A DNA stretch of 63,299 nucleotides from Ruminococcus sp. (lineage in GTDB: Bacteria > Bacillota > Clostridia > Oscillospirales > Acutalibacteraceae): contig JAFRBD010000089.1 of NCBI GenBank assembly GCA_017405065.1, forward strand, positions 1 to 63,299, given 5' to 3'. Shown here in pieces: positions 56,512 through 63,299 of the stretch (position 1 is its first letter; each line of letters begins with the position of its first letter). A program made the position numbers and the translations under genes. The notes below the pieces were generated by a model. It saw nothing but the letters and a program-made list of their open reading frames with translations. It was not told the origin of the DNA and made no database searches.

Positions 56512-57858
56512 TCAATCTTTTGCAAAGGAAGTTGCATCCTCAATGCTGATAGCTTCGCCGCCCACAAAACTTGTGCCCTTTGTAAGAGAGTATACAAGCC
56601 AGTAAACCAAGAACGAAATAATCACGGCATCAAGCGCAGGAGAGAAAATATGCAGAACACCGAGTGTTTCAAGAAGGCCAATCAGGGCGCCGCAGATCCA
56701 TGCGACAATTCCTGCCCAGTTAACACCCTTGACAGGGCTCCAGTTTTCTTTCTTTCCTTTGCAAATCACAAAGTAATCGCAAATAATGACACCCATACAG
56801 GGCGGGACAACAGCGCCAAGAATGCTGATATAAGTGTTCAGGAAATCCGCCAGCCCGATAATTGCAAGCAGAATGCCAAGAACACCGCAGCACATGGTGA
56901 CCAGCGGCCTCTTGGAGTCCTTGATAGAGAACATCTTGCAGAAGGCCAAGCCAGACATATATGCGTTACCGGTATTGGTGGTCCATGTCGCAAGAATTAA
57001 AACCAGCATGGCCAGGATCGGAAGGCCAAGACCGGCGAACATAGCGGTTACGTCGTAGTTGCCAGTGCCGATCGCCATAATTGCGCCGACCATAATCATC
57101 AACAAGGCAGCGGGAATGACGCCGAGCAGAGTAGATTTCACCACATCCCCGCGAGTCTTGCAGTAACGCGTGTAGTCAGAATTGCAGGTCGCGCCCAAAG
57201 CGAACAGTCCAATTACAGTTGAAATTGCTGCCGGCATTGTCATTAGATTTGCCGGTACAGCACTTGCAATGCTACCCCAACCTGCCTGATTAATGGAGTG
57301 AATTCCACCATATGCGCAAAGAATTACAAGAAGAGGAACCGCGATATAGTTTAATACTGCCATCCACTTAACGCCGTACACGGCCGTTATGAACATGACA
57401 ACACCCCAAATAATGCAGCTGAGCCAGAACGGGAAGTTCGATACTCCCACAGCTGCCATGAGTGTATTGAAAGCCAACGCGCATGTTGCTGTCTGTACCG
57501 CGAACCATCCGGCCTCGCAAATAAATATCACAAGCGCCATTGTAAAGTTTGCACCCGTTAAGCCAAATGCTCGCGTAGAGGTCATGGTGGCATTCAAACC
57601 TGTGTCAGACCCTATGATACCGCCAAGGATCATGAGGAGGCAGCATACAGAAAAACCAATCAGCGTAGCCCAGAAGATAGACCCCATCGTCAGAACACCG
57701 CCGAAAATGCCGCCTACCATCAGCATGGGGATACAGATCATCCCGCCGACCCAAATAAAAGCTATGGTCCACCAATGTTTTTTTTCACTTTCTTTAATTG
57801 GAGACATTCCATGATCCTGAGTTGATTGTTCCGTCTGAACAATATTGTTTTCTTCCAT
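56512..57858 (-). CDS. NCS1-family permease (cytosine/hydantoin-like)
   Basis: 448 residues from MEENNIVQTEQSTQDHGMSP; GGAG precedes the ATG and 21 upstream codons are excluded. About 12 membrane spans; GGMICIPMLMVGGIFG, GSDTGLNATMTSTRAFGLTG, ATCNSDYTRYCKTRGDVVKS are typical of nucleobase:cation symporter-1 proteins, which carry cytosine, allantoin or hydantoins. The DUF917 and PucR neighbours suggest a heterocyclic substrate. Substrate not fixed. Confidence 0.88.
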   Translation of the reverse strand: MEENNIVQTEQSTQDHGMSPIKESEKKHWWTIAFIWVGGMICIPMLMVGGIFGGVLTMGSIFWATLIGFSVCCLLMILGGIIGSDTGLNATMTSTRAFGLTGANFTMALVIFICEAGWFAVQTATCALAFNTLMAAVGVSNFPFWLSCIIWGVVMFITAVYGVKWMAVLNYIAVPLLVILCAYGGIHSINQAGWGSIASAVPANLMTMPAAISTVIGLFALGATCNSDYTRYCKTRGDVVKSTLLGVIPAALLMIMVGAIMAIGTGNYDVTAMFAGLGLPILAMLVLILATWTTNTGNAYMSGLAFCKMFSIKDSKRPLVTMCCGVLGILLAIIGLADFLNTYISILGAVVPPCMGVIICDYFVICKGKKENWSPVKGVNWAGIVAWICGALIGLLETLGVLHIFSPALDAVIISFLVYWLVYSLTKGTSFVGGEAISIEDATSFAKD

Positions 57859-57896
57859 CTCTTTTTCTCCTTTCCTGAATTGTGGTTTTTTGGGAA

Positions 57897-57974
57897 GGGA
57901 GAGTGGGGCAGGGCTCGGCAACCCTACCCCATCTCCCGAGGAAGAGGGTACAATTGTCTATGGAAAACAATTGT
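57897..57974. repeat. Intergenic hairpin and ACAATTGT pair
   Basis: An imperfect GC-rich hairpin at 57897-57937 (arms GGGAGAGTGGGGCAGGG and CCCTACCCCATCTCCC, with mismatches) followed by two ACAATTGT boxes (57950-57957, 57967-57974). It lies between the permease and DUF917 gene 1 and may be a REP-like or attenuator element. Confidence 0.55.
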
Positions 57975-57976
57975 AT

Positions 57977-59110
57977 TTACTTGTAGCGAACGATCTTGCC
58001 GGTGTACTCCACATTGGTGAAGTAGGGCTTCCAGACCTCGTTGATCTTATCCTCGCCCTGTTTCCACCATCTTTCGTCAACCTTGAACACACCGACATCG
58101 ACCCATTGCCCAACTTCGGTATCGGCATTGGTGAGGGGCACCGTGTTCTTTTTGTCATAGAGAGAAATGATGTCAGGGGCCGTCATCAGGACGGTGTTTT
58201 CCTTGTAAAGGACAAGATTCTCATTCTGGAACAGGATCTTATATTCCGCCCCATCCTGGCCGGCGATAATGGCGACGCCATAGTCGAAGCCGCCAGCAGT
58301 CTTTGTTTCGACCTTTGTGATCGTGCCGGTGCAGATTGCTTTGCAGGGAAGGTGACCATAGTCCGCAAGATGGTCGAAAATGTTTGCATAATCGTGGTGT
58401 GGCGGCTTGTTATCTTTCCACGGATGGATATACTCTTGAGCAGACTGACCGACTTTCAGAGCATAGGAGATCGTCCCATTACCGATGGCGCTCTGAATTT
58501 CATCCTTGGTTACCATCCATCCGGCCAGACCAGCGGTCATGTCGAAAGCAACGCAGATATTTCTTCCGATGATTTCCGCTTCAGAGGCGTCTCTGGGGTC
58601 TGCCAGCGTGATGGTCAGACGGTTGTTCTTGTTGTCGGCCATGGCCAGAGGAGAGGTGTTCAGGCCGTTGACGTGCAGCAAGAGGGTGTCCAGAGCGGGA
58701 ACAGCACGAGCAGCACCGTCAGCATCAACAATGGGAATCCCATTCAGGAGGGAAATGAGCATGGGGACAAATGTATTGAATCCGCCGATCTCCACAGGCA
58801 GAGTATACTTCAGCGATTTACCGGCCTTTGCGGCCATCTTCACCAGAGTGTCATACGCGTTGACGGCATAGGGTGTAAAATCCTTTCCGATGATTGCCTT
58901 TGGCGCGCCCATACCGGCGGTGACTGCAGCGAAAGCTCCATCTTCCATATCAGAGGGAAAGATCATTTCCACCTTGACGTCTTTACCCGGATGAGTTTCA
59001 ATAAAGCGATTGAGCGTGTCCAACGCAGAGGACATGGACCCACCGCCGCCAGCGCCCAGAATGGTTGCACCGAAGATTACATTTCGAATGTCGGTTTCGT
59101 TTAAAATCAT
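57977..59110 (-). CDS. DUF917 protein, copy 1 (S-methyl-thiohydantoin-desulfurase-like)
   Basis: 377 residues from MILNETDIRNVIFGATILGA; GGAGG lies eight bases upstream. Contains GGGGSMSSALDTLNRF, GMGAPKAIIGKDFTPYAVNA, VEIGGFNTFVPMLISLLNGI, LTITLADPRDASE. Pfam PF06032, formerly DUF917, has been linked to thiohydantoin desulfurization (from memory). It closely resembles copy 2, so the pair is a tandem duplicate. Substrate unknown. Confidence 0.85.
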   Translation of the reverse strand: MILNETDIRNVIFGATILGAGGGGSMSSALDTLNRFIETHPGKDVKVEMIFPSDMEDGAFAAVTAGMGAPKAIIGKDFTPYAVNAYDTLVKMAAKAGKSLKYTLPVEIGGFNTFVPMLISLLNGIPIVDADGAARAVPALDTLLLHVNGLNTSPLAMADNKNNRLTITLADPRDASEAEIIGRNICVAFDMTAGLAGWMVTKDEIQSAIGNGTISYALKVGQSAQEYIHPWKDNKPPHHDYANIFDHLADYGHLPCKAICTGTITKVETKTAGGFDYGVAIIAGQDGAEYKILFQNENLVLYKENTVLMTAPDIISLYDKKNTVPLTNADTEVGQWVDVGVFKVDERWWKQGEDKINEVWKPYFTNVEYTGKIVRYK

Positions 59111-59177
59111 AATTGTTTCCTCCTTTTCCAGCAAAATGAGTTGTACTGTTTCGAAAGATTAATAACGTAACATTGCA

Positions 59178-60287
59178 TTACTTATAACGAACGATCTTGC
59201 CAGTGTACTCCACGTTGTCAAAGTAAGGTCTCCAGACCTCATTGATCTTGTCTTCACCCTGCTTCCACCACATCTCGTCCACCTTGGCGATACCGACGTC
59301 AACATACTGGCCCTCAGCGGTGTCCGCATTGGTCATAGGCATCTTGGTATCTTTGTTGTATACGGAAATGATATCCGGCGCGGTCATCAACGTGACGCCG
59401 TCTTTGAAAATCGCCAGGTTCTCGTTCTGGAAGGGGATCTGGTACTCGTGACCGTCCTCGCCGGCGATAATGGCCACGCCATAGTCAAAGCCGTGGGCCG
59501 TCTTCGTCTCCATTTTGACGATCTTGCCGGTGCAGACAGGTTTACAGGGCAGGGAGCTGTTCTTGGCGATGAAGTCATACACGTTGCCCTTGCCGTCGAA
59601 TCTAGCCATGACTTCGCCTATGGATTTAGCATATGTGATGCTGTTGGTAGCGATGGCAGAAAGAATCTCGTCCTTCGTCACCATCCAGCCGGACAAACCG
59701 GCAATCATATCAAAGGCCATGCAGATGTTGCGGCCAATGACTTCCGCTTCAGAGGCATCTCTGGGATCGGCCAGTTCAATGGTCAAACGATTGTTCTTGT
59801 GGTCGGCCATGGCCAGCGGAGAGGTATTCAGACCGTTTACATGCAGCAGCAGGGTATCCAGCGCGGGGACTGCACGACCGGCACCGTCGGCATCCACGAT
59901 GGGAATACCGCGCAGCAGGGCGATCAGCATGGGAACGAAAGTATTGAAGCCGCCGATCTCCACGGGGCAGGCATATTTCAGCGTGCGTCCCATACCGGCA
60001 GCCATCTCGACCAGCGCCTCATAGGAGTTGACGGCATAAGGAGTAAAGTCTTTCCCAATCAGCGCGCGAGGAGCGCCCATGCCAGCGGTTATTGCGGCAT
60101 AGGCTCCCTCTTCCATATCGTTCGGATCAAGGAGTTCCAGCTCAACGGGTTTGTCAGGGTGGTTCTTTTTGTAGATCTCAAGCAGATCCAGACCGCCAGA
60201 GGGGGACCCGCCACCACCAGCGCCAACAACAGTGGCACCGATAATGACATTCTTCAGATCAGTTTCGTTTAAGATGTTTTTTCCCAT
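59178..60287 (-). CDS. DUF917 protein, copy 2
   Basis: 369 residues from MGKNILNETDLKNVIIGATV (GGAGGAG six bases upstream; earlier ATGs are rejected). GGGGSPSGGLDLLEIYKKN, GMGAPRALIGKDFTPYAVNS, VEIGGFNTFVPMLIALLRGI, LTIELADPRDASE match copy 1 throughout, with a short difference near residue 240. First gene of the minus-strand operon driven from the intergenic region to PucR. Confidence 0.87.
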   Translation of the reverse strand: MGKNILNETDLKNVIIGATVVGAGGGGSPSGGLDLLEIYKKNHPDKPVELELLDPNDMEEGAYAAITAGMGAPRALIGKDFTPYAVNSYEALVEMAAGMGRTLKYACPVEIGGFNTFVPMLIALLRGIPIVDADGAGRAVPALDTLLLHVNGLNTSPLAMADHKNNRLTIELADPRDASEAEVIGRNICMAFDMIAGLSGWMVTKDEILSAIATNSITYAKSIGEVMARFDGKGNVYDFIAKNSSLPCKPVCTGKIVKMETKTAHGFDYGVAIIAGEDGHEYQIPFQNENLAIFKDGVTLMTAPDIISVYNKDTKMPMTNADTAEGQYVDVGIAKVDEMWWKQGEDKINEVWRPYFDNVEYTGKIVRYK

Positions 60288-60562
60288 GATTAGCTCCTCC
60301 ATTTTTACAGTTTTAATGGGAACGAAAAATGTTTGCGCATTCTTATTGTATAATTTGCACAAGATTATCGCATCGTCCCATTAACTGAAAATAGAGGAGG
60401 ATTGTTGTTACCTAAGGACAAATGAACATCTGGGGATTTGTTCGTGTAGACATTTTCAAGTGTTAATTTACCATGTATCCTATAATAGGGATGTTATATT
60501 CGGAACACATATTTAACGATTGGGAACCCAATCTAATCAATGCGTAGTAAGGAGAGATAAAG
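60288..60562. promoter_or_regulatory. Divergent regulatory region of the DUF917 operon and pucR
   Basis: Towards PucR: TATAAT at 60481-60486, without a good -35 box. Towards DUF917: TATACAAT-type box near 60340 on the minus strand. A ribosome site GAGGAGG at about 60394-60400 is followed by TTG TTA CCT AAG GAC AAA TGA, a possible six-codon leader on the plus strand. PucR-type proteins usually act from such divergent sites. Confidence 0.5.
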
Positions 60563-62164
60563 ATGAGTGTAACAGTTTCCGACTGTCTCAAGCTTCCAGC
60601 TCTGAGAGAGGCTCGTTTGGTTGCTGGAAACAGCGGAGCAAACCGGGTTGTAACTGCAGTGTCCGTCATCGAGTATCCGAAGATAAGCTTGATGTCCAGC
60701 GACCTTGTAGTTGGCAACGAGATGTTAATCTCGGCGCTTGTATATATCAGAGATGATGTTGATCAACAATGCAAGCTAATGCGGCATCTTCACAGTTTGG
60801 GCGTAGCATGTCTTGTTCTATATTATGTTGGGATATTTATTCCAGAAATCGATAGAAGCCTTCTGGAAACTGCTGACAGCTTAGGCTTTCCTCTCATTGC
60901 CATGCCAACGGGGAGAATGGACTTCCGCTACAGCGATTTAATTACTGAGGTTATGGAGCAAGTCTTTATTGACCGAAAGCAGGAGAGATACTACGTCTCT
61001 GAAATGGTCAGTCGGCTCTCGCAATTACCAGCTCAGCATCAAACTATGAGTTCAGTATTGCGCCTTCTCAGCGACCGTCTCCATTGTACTTTGGTACTGG
61101 CGGATCGCTATCTGAACGGAAAAGCCTTCGCAGCTTGGCCGATCTCCAACCAATGGGACTATCATGTCATATTGAAAAGCTTCGAGGAAAACAGGCCCTC
61201 TGCCACTGAACCAATGGAGGAGTATTATTATGGGAAAAAGGTCTTTATGTGGGACTTCCCCGTGGTATCAAAACGCGACCAGGCCTTTCATATGTTCGTT
61301 TTAGACGAGCAGGGCGTTCAAACGCATGAGGATTTATTACAGGCTGCAGAGATAATAGAATTGTTCCTGAATATATGGAATCAAAATCACAATTATGAGG
61401 GAACAGATGCCCTTGTCCACGCTATTCTTAGCGATCAACCCGCCGAAAAAGAACGGCTTGCGGCGCAAATGCATATCGACATCGAACCGATACACACCAT
61501 TTGGATTTTGAAGATCACAGATGAAGCTGGGACCCCTGTCGATGGCAGCCAGCGCCTCTTCTGCTTAAGGCAATTACATCAATACTTAAAAGAGCGTCAT
61601 AAAACAGTAATTGTGGACACATATAGTAAGTATATTGTGTCACTGTCAGATGACAGCTTGTTTGAGGATACTGAATTAACCATGGCGCACGAGTTCGAAC
61701 AAAAGTTGGGAGCAGAAGGGTTTCACCTTGAAGGCGTGGTTTGTCAGGGAGTTGAAAACACTACACATGCTCGTAATGCCTACTTGATTTCAGATGCATT
61801 TTTAGAAACTGCCCATGCCATCTATCCAGAAAAAAAGATATTCTCCTTTGGCGAACTGCTATTCTCTCAGAAATGCAAAAGCATCATAGATCAAGGAGAT
61901 GCAAAAGTGAGAGCAGAGATGCAGTGTCTGGATAAACTTTATAATCTTCCGGATAAGGACAATCTGCTGCGCACACTATGTGTTTATCTGCTGGACGCAG
62001 AAACGAACACGCAAAAAACAGGACAGTTGCTTTTCCTTCATAAGAACACCGTGAAGTATCGTCTCAATAAAATACGTTCAACGCTGAACTACGAGCTTAC
62101 GCAAATGCCGGAAACCTATGCTTTGTATCAAGCCGCAGCGCTGTATAGGCTTTTACATGGATGA
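60563..62164 (+). CDS. PucR-family transcriptional regulator
   Basis: 533 residues. The N-terminal PucR domain (VSDCLKLPALREARLVAGNS, VIEYPKISLMSSDLVVGNEM), a middle GGDEF-like/variable region, and the C-terminal HTH_30 (TQKTGQLLFLHKNTVKYRLN). Family members sense small metabolites and control purine, hydantoin or related catabolism. It is divergent from the DUF917/permease operon and very likely controls it. ATG preceded by AAGGAGAG. Confidence 0.9.
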   Translation: MSVTVSDCLKLPALREARLVAGNSGANRVVTAVSVIEYPKISLMSSDLVVGNEMLISALVYIRDDVDQQCKLMRHLHSLGVACLVLYYVGIFIPEIDRSLLETADSLGFPLIAMPTGRMDFRYSDLITEVMEQVFIDRKQERYYVSEMVSRLSQLPAQHQTMSSVLRLLSDRLHCTLVLADRYLNGKAFAAWPISNQWDYHVILKSFEENRPSATEPMEEYYYGKKVFMWDFPVVSKRDQAFHMFVLDEQGVQTHEDLLQAAEIIELFLNIWNQNHNYEGTDALVHAILSDQPAEKERLAAQMHIDIEPIHTIWILKITDEAGTPVDGSQRLFCLRQLHQYLKERHKTVIVDTYSKYIVSLSDDSLFEDTELTMAHEFEQKLGAEGFHLEGVVCQGVENTTHARNAYLISDAFLETAHAIYPEKKIFSFGELLFSQKCKSIIDQGDAKVRAEMQCLDKLYNLPDKDNLLRTLCVYLLDAETNTQKTGQLLFLHKNTVKYRLNKIRSTLNYELTQMPETYALYQAAALYRLLHG

Positions 62165-62172
62165 GCTTACCT

Positions 62173-63045
62173 TCATGACAGTCCTCCCATAGGCTCCGCG
62201 TAATAGATAGTGAAGCCCATTTCCGCCTCGACTTCCGCCTGACTGATCTCCTCCGGCTCGGCAAAGCGAATCTTCGCGCTTGCTGCCTCCTCATCTGTCA
62301 GGGAGCAGAAATCCTCATACGCCTCTCCGCAAACGGAAAAGGGACCGGCCATGATAATGTCCCCGATGTGCCGGTTCCCGGGCATGCCGCGGAGCTTGGC
62401 TTCCTCGTTGCCGACAACCACCAGCCCGTCCTCAAGATAAACGGGTTAAATATACCCGTCCACGGCCTTTTGCATGTGTTCCAGGTCGTGCAGGATCGCT
62501 GTCTCAAAGGCTGGACGGTTTGGCTCCACATAGACCACACGCATCAGGTTGTCCGGCTTGTGCGTCAGGCTCTCGTCGAAGGCGATCTTTTAAAAACCGA
62601 CGCTGTCACAGAAAAAGGCGCCCGATTCCACGGCGGGGATTTCCAGCCCCACCATATCGTGCGCCTCAAAGCTGATGTTCTGATTCCGCAGGTTCTCGAT
62701 CTCAAGGTTGTATTCCACGAGATCGGTAAAGCGGCGGGTAAAGCTGCCGCCCAGCGGTGAGCTGCCCTTGATCTCTCCGACGAGGTACGGGATGCCCTCC
62801 GGCTCGATCACCACCACGTCGGACACTGACATAGAACGCCCGCGATGCAAGGGGTGCCATTCGGAATTGAACCGAATGAACAGTTCCTCTAAACTCTTGG
62901 GATCAAGCTCGGCATTGAATACTTCCTCGTAAAGTGAGGGATCGACGGTGCTCTTGCCGGTGAGCTTTTTCAGATCCTCCAGAGACCGAAAGGCAGCGTG
63001 GCCCTGATCTCTGTCCAGATCGATCTGATAGATTTTTACTCTCGT
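62173..63045 (-). pseudogene. Broken conjugative-element gene (DUF3846/YodL-like)
   Basis: In one frame from 63045 to 62173 the protein reads KIYQIDLDRDQGHAAFRSLE, then RSMSVSDVVVIEPEGIPYLV, ...CDSVGF, TAA, KIAFDESLTHKPDNLMRVVY, ...AVDGYI, TAA, PVYLEDGLVVVGNEEAKLRG. AGGAGG sits at the right distance before ACG (63043-63045), where an ATG is expected. The start and two internal stops (62590, 62446) show loss of function. The family is common in clostridial conjugative elements. Confidence 0.8.
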
Positions 63046-63269
63046 TTGGGTTTTCCTCCTCTCTGGATTCGTTCAATTTCTTGTTTCATGCACCGCTCCC
63101 GCCAGCAGACAAAGCCGTGGCCGGGGAAGGGGCATCCGACGCACTCCGGCTTCTCGGTACAAACCGGTTTTTCCGGAGGCTCCCTTGCGCTGCCCGAAGG
63201 CTCGTGGCGCATGAGTTGGCGATAGTTTTCTCTTGCAGGGCGATCCCTGCTGTTTGCTTCTTTTTCCAT
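63036..63269 (-). CDS. Small Cys-rich conjugative-element protein
   Basis: 77 residues from MEKEANSRDRPARENYRQLM (GGAG six bases upstream; the ATG two codons earlier has no spacing). Ends with CVGCPFPGHGFVCWRERCMK, a Cys/His pattern typical of small proteins before YodL/DUF3846 genes in clostridial conjugative elements. The start of the pseudogene overlaps its last codons. Function unknown. The window ends 30 bp beyond. Confidence 0.65.
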   Translation of the reverse strand: MEKEANSRDRPARENYRQLMRHEPSGSAREPPEKPVCTEKPECVGCPFPGHGFVCWRERCMKQEIERIQRGGKPKRE

Positions 63270-63299
63270 GTACATCTCCTTTTCTGCGGAAAATAAAAA

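Noticed and set aside
55031..56605. A 524-codon plus-strand ORF antisense to pepD
   Set aside because: A shadow of a GC-biased gene; the minus strand has all PepD metal-site motifs.
62173..63045. Stop-codon recoding (TAA read as an amino acid)
   Set aside because: Other genes in the window end normally with TAA, and the same gene also lost its ATG, so decay is the simpler reading.

Overview
The window comes from a low-to-mid GC gut-type Firmicute, most likely of the class Clostridia (Oscillospiraceae/Ruminococcaceae-like). The evidence is strong AGGAGG ribosome sites, an indolepyruvate:ferredoxin oxidoreductase, prophage genes of the kind common in gut Clostridia (DUF2800, DUF2815, VapE, ThyX, SNF2 helicase) and serine recombinases next to tRNA genes. 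No species is claimed.

Layout. (1) 1-332: a promoter, a broken tRNA-like fragment and an intact tRNA-Ala(CGC). (2) 333-42970: a complete siphovirus prophage inserted at the 3' end of that tRNA. A 15-bp core CCTTCGAGTCCACCA occurs at both ends (318-332 and 42956-42970), and the terminator that belongs behind the tRNA is now found beyond the right end. Nearly everything from 38810 down to 677 is on the minus strand, read right to left: Cro-like regulator, DUF2800/DUF2815/DNA polymerase, ThyX, dUTPase, VapE-type primase-helicase, VRR nuclease, SNF2 helicase, sulfotransfer-type PP-loop protein, small zinc-ribbon proteins, a late sigma-like regulator, an XRE protein, a structured repeat, terminases, portal, MuF-like minor head protein, scaffold, capsid, connectors, tail, endolysin/holin, and a post-lysis block of small and low-complexity proteins ending in another XRE gene and a second copy of the structured repeat. 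The plus-strand lysogeny end (38987-42671) holds the CI-like repressor, an HNH protein, three 50-bp operator repeats, a serine integrase and a lipase-like cargo gene. (3) 42971-44456: chromosomal spacer with a barnase/barstar pair, a second copy of the tRNA-associated repeat and a second tRNA-Ala(CGC). (4) 44490-47690: remnant of a second mobile element (serine recombinase, small ORFs, HTH protein, sigma-like factor), which ends in a truncated CoA-transferase gene. (5) 47784-62164: an amino-acid and heterocycle catabolic block (iorBA, aminotransferase, gdhA, a tryptophanase-like lyase, pepD, an NCS1 permease, two DUF917 proteins) with a divergent PucR-type regulator. (6) 62173-63299: edge of another conjugative-element segment, with a pseudogene.

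How it fits together. The catabolic block can be read as peptide hydrolysis (PepD), transamination of aromatic or branched amino acids to 2-oxo acids, glutamate recycling (GdhA), and ferredoxin-linked oxidative decarboxylation (IorAB). The acyl-CoA would then normally pass to a CoA-transferase, but the copy here survives only as 28 codons fused to the mobile-element boundary. The permease, DUF917 and PucR end looks like a hydantoin or purine-like uptake and processing unit.

The most interesting unexplained signals are: two about 245-bp, highly structured, collinear repeats that close the early and the late prophage operons; a 114-nt tRNA-like element followed by two terminators directly before the GP20-type scaffold gene; four tandem perfect hairpins beside attR; a triple TGTGA-N5-TCACA repeat in front of the integrase; and a JAMM-like motif at the C-terminus of the minor head protein.
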